Shown here: in pieces, positions 9,475-18,341 of the stretch
Layout: every line of letters starts with the position of its first letter
Position numbering within the stretch: the stretch's first letter is position 1
Notes under the pieces: generated by a model
What the model was told of the DNA's origin: nothing
Seen by the model: only the letters and a program-made list of their open reading frames with translations
Database searches by the model: none
NCBI RefSeq assembly: GCF_014205275.1
Contig: NZ_JACHND010000001.1
Span: 4,960,001 to 5,024,000 of the forward strand
Direction of reading: 5' to 3'
DNA from: Sphaerisporangium siamense
GTDB lineage: Bacteria > Actinomycetota > Actinomycetes > Streptosporangiales > Streptosporangiaceae
Length of the DNA: 64,000 bases
Program-made: the position numbers and the translations under genes

Positions 9475-10505
9475 CGGGCTCCTTCGGGGAAGTGACAGGC
9501 GACCTTGTGCCCGGCCCCGCTCAGGGCGGGACGCTCGGTCGCGCAGACGGCCGGGTGCCGGGCGTCGGCGAACCGCGAGCAGCGCGGGTGGAAGCGGCAG
9601 CCCGGCGGTGGGGTCGCCGGGGACGGCGGGGCGCCGGCGATGGCCGGGAGCCGCGCGCCGTCGTCCGCGTCCACCCACGCGGTGCCGGGAACCGAGGCGA
9701 GCAGCCCCTGGGTGTAGGGGTGGCGCGGCGTCTTGAAGACGGCCCGCGCCCCGGCGTACTCGGCGGTACGCCCTCCGTACATCACCAGGACGTCGTCGGC
9801 GACCTGCGCCACCACCCCGAGATCATGGGTGATCATGATGACGGCGAGTCCGCGCTCCTCCTGGATGCGGGCGATGAGCTCCAGGATCTGCGCCTGGACG
9901 GTCACGTCCAGCGCGGTCGTCGGCTCGTCGGCGATGAGCAGATTCGGCTCGCACGCCAGCGCCATCGCGATCATGACGCGCTGGCGCATGCCTCCGGAGA
10001 ACCGGTGGGGGTACTCGCGGGCGCGGCGGCGCGGCTCGGGGATGCCCACCTCGGCGAGCATCTCCACCGCGCGCTCCCGCGCCGCCCTGCGGGAGGCGCG
10101 GCGGTGCAGCCGATAGGACTCGGCGATCTGCTCGCCCACGCTGTAGCAGGGATGCAGGGACGACAACGGATCCTGGAAGATCATCGACATCCTGCTGCCC
10201 CGGAGCGTGCGCAGCCGCTCGGCGGGCGCGCCGACCAGCTCCTCGCCGTCGAAGACGATGGAACCGGTGACGGACGCCGTGCGGTGCAGCCCGAGCACGG
10301 CCAGCGAGGACACCGACTTGCCCGATCCTGACTCGCCGACGATGCCCAGCGTGCGCCCCTGGCGCACGCAGAACGACACCCCGTCGACGACCCGGACCGC
10401 GCCGAAGGAGACGCACAGGCCGGTCACCTCCAGGAGCGGGGCCGCGGCCTCCTTGGCGTGCGCGTGCGGCCGGGACGCGCCGGCCGGCGGGTCATGGTCG
10501 TTCAC
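9471..10505 (-). CDS. Peptide/nickel ABC transporter ATP-binding protein (DppD/OppD-like)
   Basis: This 344-residue protein has a Walker A (GESGSGKSVSS), Q-loop (FQDPLSSLHP), signature (FSGGMRQRVMIAMAL) and Walker B (LLIADEPTTALDVT), and ends in the oligo_HPY cysteine-containing region (CRFHPRCSRF). SGGMRQRVMIAMAL is characteristic of the OppD/DppD branch, as opposed to the SGGQ.QRI branch of its partner. The GTG start lies within a GTGA overlap with the upstream permease stop. It works with the downstream ATPase as a heterodimer on the inner face of the membrane. Confidence 0.92.
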   Translation of the reverse strand: MNDHDPPAGASRPHAHAKEAAAPLLEVTGLCVSFGAVRVVDGVSFCVRQGRTLGIVGESGSGKSVSSLAVLGLHRTASVTGSIVFDGEELVGAPAERLRTLRGSRMSMIFQDPLSSLHPCYSVGEQIAESYRLHRRASRRAARERAVEMLAEVGIPEPRRRAREYPHRFSGGMRQRVMIAMALACEPNLLIADEPTTALDVTVQAQILELIARIQEERGLAVIMITHDLGVVAQVADDVLVMYGGRTAEYAGARAVFKTPRHPYTQGLLASVPGTAWVDADDGARLPAIAGAPPSPATPPPGCRFHPRCSRFADARHPAVCATERPALSGAGHKVACHFPEGAR

Positions 10506-11482
10506 GAGTACCTCACCCGGGGGTCGATCAGGACGTAGAGGAGGTCCACGGCGAGGTTGGCGAACACGATGAAGAACGCCGCCAGCAGCGTGGTGCCGAG
10601 GATCACCGGCTGGTCGGACTTGACGACGCCGTCGTAGGCGAGCCTTCCGATGCCGGGCAGGCCGAACACGGTCTCGGTGATCATGGCCCCGGCGAGCAGC
10701 CCGCCCAGGTCCATGCCGAAGATCGTCACGATCGGCGTCATCGCCGCGCGCATGCCGTGCTTGACGACGACGGTCCGCTCGGGCAGGCCCTTGGCGCGCG
10801 CGGTGCGGATGTACGGCTCGGCCAGCGTCTCGATCATCTGGGCGCGGCTGAGCCTGGCGTACAGGGCCGCGTACAGGGCGGCGAGCGTCACCCACGGCAG
10901 GATGAGGTTGCCCGCCCACGCCGCCAGGTCCTCCCCGGGCGGGACGTAGGCCGGATAGGGGAGGATCCCGGTCACCCGGACGACGAGCAGCAGCAGGAGC
11001 ATCGCCACGAAGTACACCGGCAGCGACGCCGACGTGAGCGTGGCCACCATCAGGGAGCGGTCCAGCCGGGTGCCCTGCCGCAGCGCCGACAGCACCCCGA
11101 TGGCCAGACCGGTGGCCAGCCAGAGCAGGGCCGCGCCGATCGCGAGCGAGACGCTGGCGCCGAGCCGGTCGACCAGCAGGTCCCAGACCGGCAGGGAGTT
11201 CTGGTAGGAGAAGCCGAAGCACGGGAACCCGCACGCGAGGCCGGAGCCGAGCGTGCGGCCGGCGAAGACGCCGGCCACGTACGCGCCGAACTGCTCGTGG
11301 ACCGGCCGGTCCAGGCCCATCTGGGCGCGGACGTCGGCGACCCGCTCGGGCGTGCACGTCTTGCCGCACGCCTGCAGCGCCGGGTCGGCGGGGATCACGT
11401 AGAAGATGAGGAAGGTGACGGCGCAGATCACCAGCAGGATCCCCGCGGCGGCGAACAGGCGCCGGGTGAGATAGACGATCAC
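10502..11482 (-). CDS. ABC transporter permease (DppB/OppB-like)
   Basis: This 326-residue membrane protein starts with one hydrophobic segment (LFAAAGILLVICAVTFLIF) followed by a long extracytoplasmic loop and five more predicted membrane helices, the DppB topology. The loop contains two close Cys pairs (CGKTC, CGFPCFG), more than usual. The EAA-type motif region (ARAKGLPERTVVVKHGMRAA, G.DLGGLLAGA) is present for contact with the ATPases. The GTG at 11482 is chosen because the first helix begins a few residues later; upstream in-frame sequence has no membrane or domain character. It is spaced 34 bases from the preceding permease gene. Confidence 0.9.
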   Translation of the reverse strand: MIVYLTRRLFAAAGILLVICAVTFLIFYVIPADPALQACGKTCTPERVADVRAQMGLDRPVHEQFGAYVAGVFAGRTLGSGLACGFPCFGFSYQNSLPVWDLLVDRLGASVSLAIGAALLWLATGLAIGVLSALRQGTRLDRSLMVATLTSASLPVYFVAMLLLLLVVRVTGILPYPAYVPPGEDLAAWAGNLILPWVTLAALYAALYARLSRAQMIETLAEPYIRTARAKGLPERTVVVKHGMRAAMTPIVTIFGMDLGGLLAGAMITETVFGLPGIGRLAYDGVVKSDQPVILGTTLLAAFFIVFANLAVDLLYVLIDPRVRYS

Positions 11483-11516
11483 CGCGGGGCTCCGTACGAC
11501 ATCCCGGCCATGACGG

Positions 11517-12467
11517 TCATGCCCGGCCGCCCTTCGGGTCGATCGCGTCACGCAGCGAGTCGCCGAGCAGCGTGAAGGCGAGCACGGTCAGGAACAGGCA
11601 CGTGCCGGGGACGATGAAGTACATCGGGTCGACCTCGTACCACATCATCGACTCCTGGATCATCTGCCCCCAGGAGGCGGTCGGCGGGCGCACCCCGACG
11701 CCGAGGAACGACAGCGCGGCCTCGGTGCCGATGTTGGCGGGGATCGCCAGGGTCGCGTAGACCAGGATCGGCGCGGTGATGTTCGGCAGCATCTCGCGGA
11801 ACAGGATCGAGGCGCCCATCGCGCCGCCCACGCGGGCCGCGTCGACGTACTCGCGGTGCCTGACGGCCATGGCCTGGCCGCGGACGATCCGGCCCACGTA
11901 CGGCCAGCCGAACCCGCCCATGACGGCGACCAGCAGCAGCACCCGGTCGCCCTCGGGCATGACCGAGATCAGGGCGATCATGAAGATCAGGGCGGGGAAG
12001 GACATGAGCAGGTCCATGAGCCTGCTGATGGCGGCGTCCGCCCAGCCGCCGAGGTATCCGGCGAGCAGGCCGAGCACCGTGCCGATCAGCACCGAGACGA
12101 CCGTGGCCGTCACGGAGATGAGCAGCGAGATCCGCGCGCCGTACACGATCCGGCTGAAGACGTCGCGCCCGCTCACCGGCTCCACGCCGAGCCAGTGCTC
12201 GGCGCCGACGCCGCCGAGGGCGCCCTTGGGCACCCCGGCGAGCCTCTGGTCGACGGCGGAGGGGTCGAAGTCGTAGGGCGACCAGCCGTTCAGCGCGGTG
12301 AGCAGCGGCGCCGTGACCGCGATCAGCACGAACAGCACGATGATCGCCAGGCCGGTCATGGCCGTGCGGTCACGGCGCACCCGGTCCCAGATCAGCCGCG
12401 AGGGGGAGCGCCCGGCGGCGGCGTGGCCCGGCGGCCGTGCCGCCGCCGGGGCGGTGAGCGAGGTCAT
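11517..12467 (-). CDS. ABC transporter permease (DppC/OppC-like)
   Basis: This 316-residue permease has an N-terminal cytoplasmic segment, a first helix (MTGLAIIVLFVLIAVTAPLL) and then the BPD_transp_1 domain with about five helices. The coupling region is REYVDAARVGGA and the late FLGVGVRPPTASWG motif is typical of DppC/OppC. The ATG overlaps the stop of the binding-protein gene (ATGA at 12464-12467). It pairs with the DppB-like protein encoded next. Confidence 0.92.
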   Translation of the reverse strand: MTSLTAPAAARPPGHAAAGRSPSRLIWDRVRRDRTAMTGLAIIVLFVLIAVTAPLLTALNGWSPYDFDPSAVDQRLAGVPKGALGGVGAEHWLGVEPVSGRDVFSRIVYGARISLLISVTATVVSVLIGTVLGLLAGYLGGWADAAISRLMDLLMSFPALIFMIALISVMPEGDRVLLLVAVMGGFGWPYVGRIVRGQAMAVRHREYVDAARVGGAMGASILFREMLPNITAPILVYATLAIPANIGTEAALSFLGVGVRPPTASWGQMIQESMMWYEVDPMYFIVPGTCLFLTVLAFTLLGDSLRDAIDPKGGRA

Positions 12468-14146
12468 CCCTGCTTCACCCCGAGCGCGGAGAAGTCGAGC
12501 TGCCCCGACCAGACGGGGTGGCCGAACGCCCCGGTCACGCCGGTGCCGACGAGCAGCGGCTTCTTGTCCCACAGGGTCGGGACGGCGGGGGAGGACCGCA
12601 TGATCAGCTGATCCAGCTCGGCCCACGCCGCGGCGGCGGCGCCGGTGTCGGTCATGGCCTGGATCTCGTCGATCCTCGCCTCGACCGCCTTGTCCCTGAA
12701 CTGCCAGACGTTGCCGGAGTTGCCCTTCTCGACGATCGTGCGGCCGTCGAAGAGCATCGGCAGGAACGTCGCGCCCGAGGGGTAGTCGGGGCACCAGCCG
12801 TAGGTGAACATCTCGGGGGTCTTGGCGGTGTCGCCGATCGTGTCGTAGTAGACCGACGGGTCGACGGGGTTGAGCGTGACGGTGATCCCGACCCGCTTGA
12901 GCGAGGACTGCACGGCCTCGCCGAGCGCCTTCTCGCCGGTGGAGACGGTCATGGCGACGTCCAGCGTCCTGCCGCCGAGCAGGGCCTTGGCCTTCTCGAC
13001 GTCGCCGGTGGGCGGCAGGCCGTAGACGTCCTGCGCCTGGCCGCCGGACAGGGCGGGCGGCAGATAGGAGGTGGCGATCTCGGCCATGCCGGGCCCGCCC
13101 TGCGCGGTCTGCAGGGCCTGCTTGTCCAGCGCGAAGTGGACCGCCTGCCGCATGCGCGGGTCGTCGAACGGCGCCTTGGCCGTGTTGAAGCCGATCATGT
13201 CGGTGCAGCCGGAGATCTCGCTGACCAGGCGTGCCTTCACCTCCGGCCGGGGCAGCACCTTGGCGAGGCCGGCGGCGGTCACGTCCGAGTAGGAGACGGC
13301 CGTGGCGTCCTCGCCCCTGCTGTCGATGAGCCGGTCGTCGATGACGCTCTGCCGCAGGCCCTGCTTCATCACGATCTTGTCCGGGTACGCCTTGCGCACC
13401 GGGTCGGTGGCCGGGTCCCAGTTGGCGTTGCGGACCAGCACCAGCTCCTTGCCCCGGTCGTAGCTCTGGATCTTGTAGGGGCCGGAGGAGAACGGCCGGT
13501 TGTCGTACTGCTCGCCCGCCTCCTTGGCCTTGGGCACGGGGGCGAACGTGGGGAGCGTGACGGTGTAGGAGAACTCGGCGACCGGCCGCTTCAGCCGGAA
13601 GACGATCGTCCTCTCGTCGGGGGTCTCGATGGACTTCAGGCGCTCGCCCTTGAGCGGGCCCTTGTAGTGCTCGGCGCCCGCCAGGTAGAGCTGCGCGTAG
13701 TTGGGGCCGCCGGGCAGCTCGGGCGCGAAGGACCGCTCGACGTTGTACTTGACGTCGTCGGCGACGATCGGGGTGCCGTCCTCGTACTTCAGCCCGCTCT
13801 TGAGGGTGAACGTCCACACCTTGCCGCCCTCGCTCGGCGTGCCGAGGTCGGTGGCGAGGTCGGGGACGAGCCGTGTCCCGCCCGCGCCGGGCTCCGCCTT
13901 GAAGGTCGTGAGGGTGCGGTAGAGCAGGCGGATGCCGAAGTCCATGTGCGGCATCGTCCAGTTGCGGGTGGGGTCGAGGTGGGAGAAGTCCTGGTTGGAC
14001 AGGATCGTGAGCGTTCCGCCCTCGCCGGTCGCCGCCGTGCCGCCGGAGGACGCCGGGGTGCCGCCCCCGCCGCAGGCGCTCAGTGTGATCGCCAGGGTGG
14101 CCGCGGACAGCAGGCCACCGGCGGCCATGAATTTTCCGGACATCAT
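12464..14146 (-). CDS. Peptide/nickel ABC transporter substrate-binding lipoprotein (SBP_bac_5)
   Basis: This 560-residue protein has a lipoprotein signal: hydrophobic residues 7-21, then the lipobox LSAC with Cys 25, followed by a Gly/Ser linker. The body is family 5 binding protein: an N-terminal LDPTRN segment, then DLATDLGTPSEGG, the FTLKSGLKYEDGTPIVADDV signature and a C-terminal YDTIGDTAKTP region. It captures the ligand outside the membrane for the downstream permeases. Two adjacent ATGs exist; the second (14143) is better spaced from the GGGAGA site at 14149-14154. It is the first gene of the operon. Ligand class (peptide, nickel chelate, other) cannot be fixed. Confidence 0.92.
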   Translation of the reverse strand: MMSGKFMAAGGLLSAATLAITLSACGGGGTPASSGGTAATGEGGTLTILSNQDFSHLDPTRNWTMPHMDFGIRLLYRTLTTFKAEPGAGGTRLVPDLATDLGTPSEGGKVWTFTLKSGLKYEDGTPIVADDVKYNVERSFAPELPGGPNYAQLYLAGAEHYKGPLKGERLKSIETPDERTIVFRLKRPVAEFSYTVTLPTFAPVPKAKEAGEQYDNRPFSSGPYKIQSYDRGKELVLVRNANWDPATDPVRKAYPDKIVMKQGLRQSVIDDRLIDSRGEDATAVSYSDVTAAGLAKVLPRPEVKARLVSEISGCTDMIGFNTAKAPFDDPRMRQAVHFALDKQALQTAQGGPGMAEIATSYLPPALSGGQAQDVYGLPPTGDVEKAKALLGGRTLDVAMTVSTGEKALGEAVQSSLKRVGITVTLNPVDPSVYYDTIGDTAKTPEMFTYGWCPDYPSGATFLPMLFDGRTIVEKGNSGNVWQFRDKAVEARIDEIQAMTDTGAAAAAWAELDQLIMRSSPAVPTLWDKKPLLVGTGVTGAFGHPVWSGQLDFSALGVKQG

Positions 14147-14561
14147 TGTCTCCCGCTTTGTGGGGCCGTGATGCCATGCAACTTAATTGTGTGCAATATT
14201 ACCCACAAGAGGGTTTTGGCACGTGTTTCCATTCCGAGACTTGATGACAAGAAAACGGCATGACGATGCTCGGAAAAAGGGGAAAGAATGGCCGGTTGAA
14301 ATGCCGGTGAATCCGTGGCGCGGCGATTCGCCGGTCAGGGGATAACGCCGTCCCGGCTTGTCAGGGACGTGCCGGGACGGCGTCGGACGGCGTCCGAACC
14401 ACCCCAAGGGTTCGGCGCGCCGCCCGGGCATCGCGTCACCGGACGGCCGGCGGGCTCGGTCGGCGGATCACCGGATCGGCGGGGCTGAATCACCATTGTG
14501 ATGGCGCGGCCCGCCGCCGGCGATAAAAGAAGTCATAAGTTTGGTTTATGCCCGGCGGGCG
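14147..14561. other. Intergenic region: operon promoter and downstream sequence of the aminotransferase gene
   Basis: These 415 bases hold no supported gene. The part next to the binding-protein gene (14165-14300) is AT-rich (CAACTTAATTGTGTG, AAGAAAACGG, GAAAAAGGGGAAAG) and likely carries the ABC operon promoter. A 12-bp inverted repeat lies in the middle (see the terminator entry). A minus-strand open frame at 14183-14431 has no domain character and I do not call it. Confidence 0.5.
14346..14382. terminator. 12-bp inverted repeat, probable terminator
   Basis: CGCCGTCCCGGC at 14346-14357 pairs perfectly with 14371-14382 across a 13-base loop. It lies 180 bases after the minus-strand aminotransferase gene and upstream of the ABC operon, where a terminator insulating the operon would be expected. 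Confidence 0.5.
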
Positions 14562-15758
14562 TCAGCGCGAGGCGGCGGCGCGGGGCCTGCCGCTCAGCGA
14601 GGCGGCCATCCGGCCGACCGCCTCGGTCACCCGGTCGCCGGAGGTGGCGAAGTTGAAGCGGGCGAACCCGCGCCCGGGCGCGCCGAACTTCGGCCCCGGG
14701 TACAGCGCGGTGCCGGCCCGTCGCAGGAACCACTCCGCGGGGTCGTCGCCGAGCCCGAGCGCGCGCAGGTCCAGCCATGCCAGGTACGTCGCCTGCGGCG
14801 GCTGGTAGCCCACCTCGGGCAGCCGTTCGGCCAGCAGGCGGCCGAGCAGCGCCCGGTTGGCGTCCAGCCCGGCCAGCAGCTCGTCCAGCCAGGGCTCGCC
14901 GGAGGTGAAGGCCACCTCGGAGGCGATCACGCCGAGCAGCCCCGCGCCCTCGCTGACCTCGGGGTGGATGCGGGCGACGTCCGTGCGGGCCTCCTCGCCG
15001 GGGACGGCCAGCGCCGCCTTCAGCCCGGCGAGGTTCCACGCCTTGGACGCCGAGGCCAGCGTGATCGACCGGGCCGCGGCCGGGGCGTCCAGCCCGGCGA
15101 ACGGCACGTGGCGGGCGCCGGGGAAGACCAGCGGCGCGTGGATCTCGTCGGTGACCACCCGCACGCCGTACCGGGCGGCCAGGGCGGCGACGGCCAGCAG
15201 GTCCTCCTCGCCGAAGACCACGCCCGTGGGGTTGTGCGGGTTGCAGAGCAGGAACGCCGCGGCCCCCGCGGCGAAGTCGCGCTCCAGCGCCGCGAGGTCG
15301 AGGCGGTGACCGCCCGGGGTGAGCAGCAAGGCATTCTCGACCAGCTCGCGCCCGATGCGGGGGATCCAGTAGAAGTACGGCGGGTAGGCGGGGGTGTTCA
15401 CGACGACCCGGTCGCCGGGCTCGGTCACCAGGCTCAGCACCTCGACGATGCCCGCCATCACGTCCGGGACCAGGCGGATGGCCGCCGGGTCGGTCCGCCA
15501 GCCGAACCGCCGCGCGGCGAAGGCGGCGAAGGCGTCCGGCAGCCCTCCGGCGACGGCGTACCCGGTGTCGCCCCGGCCGACGGCCTCGACCAGCGCCGCC
15601 GCGATCGGCTCGGCCAGCGGCGTGTCCATCTCCGCCACCCACACCGGGAGCACGTCCCGCGGGTACTCGCGCCATTTGGAACTGCGCCGGGCCCGCAGCT
15701 CGCCGAGATCGAGGGCGTCCAGCGGGCCGCCGGTGCGGCCGTGACTCGTGCCGGTCAA
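14562..15758 (-). CDS. MalY/PatB family PLP-dependent aminotransferase / cystathionine beta-lyase
   Basis: This 398-residue protein is a class I/II fold PLP enzyme. The N-terminal SKWREYPRDVLPVWVAEMD segment matches the MalY/PatB branch, and the PLP-binding lysine is Lys 239 in SASKAWNLAGLK. An NPHNPTG motif binds the cofactor. Relatives cleave C-S bonds of cystathionine or other cysteine conjugates, or act as aminotransferases. The TTG at 15758 follows an ideal GGAGGGGG (15763-15770) by seven bases and is preferred to an upstream start at 15794. It faces away from the next gene; no operon partner is visible, so the substrate is open. Confidence 0.88.
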   Translation of the reverse strand: MTGTSHGRTGGPLDALDLGELRARRSSKWREYPRDVLPVWVAEMDTPLAEPIAAALVEAVGRGDTGYAVAGGLPDAFAAFAARRFGWRTDPAAIRLVPDVMAGIVEVLSLVTEPGDRVVVNTPAYPPYFYWIPRIGRELVENALLLTPGGHRLDLAALERDFAAGAAAFLLCNPHNPTGVVFGEEDLLAVAALAARYGVRVVTDEIHAPLVFPGARHVPFAGLDAPAAARSITLASASKAWNLAGLKAALAVPGEEARTDVARIHPEVSEGAGLLGVIASEVAFTSGEPWLDELLAGLDANRALLGRLLAERLPEVGYQPPQATYLAWLDLRALGLGDDPAEWFLRRAGTALYPGPKFGAPGRGFARFNFATSGDRVTEAVGRMAASLSGRPRAAASR

Positions 15759-15980
15759 GCTACCCCCTCCAGTGGCCGGAACCTCCGGCGCCACCGCTGT
15801 ACCTCGTCAATTACGTCATAGCACATGATTTCCGGCATAACCGATTTCACCCCTCCGTATCCCTCCGGACCGGCCCCGGCCGGTTCTACCCGATCGGGTG
15901 ATGTGGAAGATCACCGGGTGCGCCAGCATGGTCTGGACGGGTACGTGGCCCAGTGCCGTGGCCGGGGAGGGGGCCTGGAG

Positions 15981-16355
15981 ATGACCGAGCAGCGGCCGGA
16001 GCTTCCGCGGGACCGATGGCACGAGTTCTTCGACGAGATGACCCGCGACTACGAGGGCGCCGACGTGACCATCGAGGAGTTGCGCGCCGACTTCGGCGAC
16101 CTCCTGCAGGTGGAGAGGATCCCGCTGGCCTACCTGGAGTACGACCCCAAGGACGACCAGTTCTCGGTCGGCGTCGGCGGGCGCGACGCGCGCTACCCGG
16201 TGATCCTGCGCCACGCGGTCGACCACCCGCGGGCCATCCTCGCCGACATCGTCGGCGAAGGGGGACGGTGGGCGTTCGACGTCGTCGGCGCCGAGGGCGG
16301 CGAGACGATCGTCACCGTCTACTTCGAGGACGTCCCGGAGGCCGCCACCGCCTGA
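15981..16355 (+). CDS. Small DUF5335-like protein
   Basis: This 124-residue acidic protein begins LPRDRWHEFFDEMTRDYEGA and continues as a single alpha/beta unit with no signal peptide or membrane segment. The pattern of a helical 'W..FFD..' start followed by short strands resembles DUF5335, a family of unknown function; this is a family-level guess. The ATG is preceded by GGGGAGGGGG at 15963-15973. The gene lies divergently from the PatB-like gene and upstream of the HIT hydrolase, separated by about 90 bases. Confidence 0.6.
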   Translation: MTEQRPELPRDRWHEFFDEMTRDYEGADVTIEELRADFGDLLQVERIPLAYLEYDPKDDQFSVGVGGRDARYPVILRHAVDHPRAILADIVGEGGRWAFDVVGAEGGETIVTVYFEDVPEAATA

Positions 16356-16442
16356 CCGCCCCGCCGTCCGGGCGTGGCACCATAGGCGCGGCGGGGGCCG
16401 CGCGGCCCCGCGGCGGCGACGGCGAGGAGAACGGACGGCCCC

Positions 16443-16505
16443 ATGCGCTTCGAGCTCGACCGGCACCGGCAGCCCGCGCCCCACGCCGTGCAGGCGGGCC
16501 GGTGA
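16443..16505 (+). CDS. Possible 20-residue upstream ORF coupled to the HIT gene
   Basis: An ATG at 16443 opens a 20-codon frame (MRFELDRHRQPAPHAVQAGR) whose TGA overlaps the GTG start of the HIT gene in a GTGA junction. A GAGGAG lies 13 bases upstream, somewhat far, with a weaker GGACGG nearer. The stop/start overlap suggests translational coupling. It could be a leader or simply chance; no homology is recognised. Confidence 0.35.
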   Translation: MRFELDRHRQPAPHAVQAGR

Positions 16506-16996
16506 CCACCCCCGCCGGGACCGTGCCCGGCTGCCCGTTCTGCGAGATCGCCGCCGGGCTGCTGCCCGCCCACGTCGTGTACGCCGACGACGCCGTCGCC
16601 GCGTTCCTCGACGCCCGCCCGGTCTTCAAGGGGCACGTCCTGGTCGTCCCGAAGACCCACGTCGAGACCCTCACCGACCTGCCCGTGGCGGCGGTCGGCC
16701 CGTTCTTCACCCGCGTGCGGGCGCTGGCCGGGGCCGTCGAGGCGGGGCTCGGGGCGGCGGGCACGTTCGTGGCGATGAACAACCGGGTCAGCCAGAGCGT
16801 CCCCCACCTGCACGCCCACGTCGTCCCCCGCAACCGCAAGGACGGCCTGCGCGGCTTCTTCTGGCCCCGGGTCAAGTACGCCGACGACGCCGAGGCCGCC
16901 GCCTTCGCGGCCAAGATAGGCGCCGCGATGGACTTTCCGCCGGACGTTTCGGCGGACGTTTCGGTGAACAAGGTGGCCGGCGGGGACGTGGAGTAG
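16502..16996 (+). CDS. HIT family (histidine triad) nucleotide hydrolase/transferase
   Basis: This 164-residue cytoplasmic protein has the HIT triad His102-x-His104-x-His106 (SVPHLHAHVVPR), where the central His is the nucleophile for AMP transfer. An N-terminal CPFCEI motif (Cys pair) precedes it, as in many HINT-like proteins that bind zinc there. FKGHVLVVPKTHVETL is the typical second-strand region. A C-terminal extension of about 40 residues (VKYADDAEAAAF onward) is common in actinobacterial members. Relatives hydrolyse adenosine phosphoramidates or dinucleoside polyphosphates. It ends 11 bases before the sensor kinase gene and may be co-transcribed with it. Confidence 0.9.
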   Translation: MTTPAGTVPGCPFCEIAAGLLPAHVVYADDAVAAFLDARPVFKGHVLVVPKTHVETLTDLPVAAVGPFFTRVRALAGAVEAGLGAAGTFVAMNNRVSQSVPHLHAHVVPRNRKDGLRGFFWPRVKYADDAEAAAFAAKIGAAMDFPPDVSADVSVNKVAGGDVE

Positions 16997-17007
16997 GCTG
17001 CGGCCGC

Positions 17008-18222
17008 GTGGAACCGCTGCTGGCCGTCCCCGTCCTGCTGGTCCTGCTGGGCGTTCCCTCGGTGGTGCTCTGGCGCATGCTGCGCGGCCGGCGCGACCTC
17101 GGCACCGGCCCCGCCGAGCGCGCCACCTTCGAGACGCTGCACACCGCCTCCCTGGCGGCGCCGCCACTGCGCGCCGGGCTCACCGCGGCCGGCGCGCTCA
17201 AGGCGTCCCGCTACTTACGCGAGCTGCTCGGCTCGCCCGCCCTGGCGATCACCAGCGGCGAGGAGCTGCTGGTGTACGACGGCGCGGGCGACGACCACGC
17301 GCGCGAGGCGTTCGCCCACGCCGCCGAGACCCTGCGCGACGGCCGCATCCAGGTGCTCGGCCCCGAGGCCGTCGCCTGCGACGTGCCCGAATGCCCGATC
17401 CGTTACGCCGTGGTGGTGCCGCTGACCACCGACGAGCGCGTGGTCGGCTCGCTCGCCGCCTACGGCGACCACGCCTCCGCCGGGCTGGTGCGCGCCACCC
17501 AGGAGGTCGCCACCTGGGTGGACTCCCAGCTCGAACTCGCCGAGCTGGACCGCTCGCGCACGCTGCTCATGGAGGCCGAGGTCCGGGCGCTGCGCGCGCA
17601 GATCTCCCCGCACTTCATCTACAACTCGCTCACCACGATCGCCTCGTTCGTCCGCACCGACCCCGAGCGCGCCCGCGAGCTGCTGCTGGACTTCGCCGAC
17701 TTCACCCGCTACTCCTTCCGCCGCCACGGCGAGTTCACGACGCTGGCCGAGGAGCTGCGGTCCATCGACCGCTACCTCACGCTGGAGCGCGCCCGCTTCG
17801 GCGACCACCTGCTGGTCACGCTGCGCATCGCGCCGGAGGTGCTGCCGGTGGCCGTCCCGTTCCTGTGCCTGCAGCCGCTGGTCGAGAACGCCGTGCGGCA
17901 CGGCCTGGAGGGCAAGCCCGGCGTCGGCCACATCACGATCATCGCCGAGGACGCCGGCGCCGAGTGCATGATCAGCGTCGAGGACGACGGCATCGGCATG
18001 GACCCCGAACGGCTGCGGCGCATCCTGGCCGGCGACCCCGACGAGCGCTCCGGCACCAGCGGCGTCGGGCTGGCCAACGTGGACGAGCGGCTGCGCCAGG
18101 TCTACGGCGACGAGTACGGACTGGTCGTGGAGACCGCGCTCGGCGCGGGCGCCAAGGTCAGCGTGCGGCTCCCCAAATACCGCCAAGGGGTGTCCGCGCA
18201 GGCCGCCGGCGGGCGGTACTGA
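17008..18222 (+). CDS. LytS-type sensor histidine kinase (His_kinase + HATPase_c)
   Basis: This 404-residue kinase starts with one hydrophobic segment (LLAVPVLLVLLGVPSVVLW) that probably anchors it, followed by a GAF-like sensing region (residues about 45-180). The phospho-accepting His 202 lies in QISPHFIYNSLTTIASF, the PF06580 His_kinase signature of LytS/YehU proteins. The HATPase domain shows LVENAVRHGLEG (N box), DDGIGM and SGVGLANVDERL. The response regulator gene follows after 119 bases. Together with the symporter genes downstream, it likely senses or controls carboxylate uptake. Confidence 0.92.
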   Translation: MEPLLAVPVLLVLLGVPSVVLWRMLRGRRDLGTGPAERATFETLHTASLAAPPLRAGLTAAGALKASRYLRELLGSPALAITSGEELLVYDGAGDDHAREAFAHAAETLRDGRIQVLGPEAVACDVPECPIRYAVVVPLTTDERVVGSLAAYGDHASAGLVRATQEVATWVDSQLELAELDRSRTLLMEAEVRALRAQISPHFIYNSLTTIASFVRTDPERARELLLDFADFTRYSFRRHGEFTTLAEELRSIDRYLTLERARFGDHLLVTLRIAPEVLPVAVPFLCLQPLVENAVRHGLEGKPGVGHITIIAEDAGAECMISVEDDGIGMDPERLRRILAGDPDERSGTSGVGLANVDERLRQVYGDEYGLVVETALGAGAKVSVRLPKYRQGVSAQAAGGRY

Positions 18223-18341
18223 TCACCGTCTCCGTATAGTTATCGAATAGGCGCAGGTCCGCGCGCCGATCGGTTGACTTCCGCTGCCTGATTCATCACG
18301 CTCAAGAACATTCCTCAGTTTGAACGGCGAATGGAAGTGAC

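Noticed and set aside
14183..14431. 82-codon minus-strand frame before the ABC operon
   Set aside because: No ribosome binding site, no domain, and it spans an inverted repeat; more likely promoter and terminator sequence.
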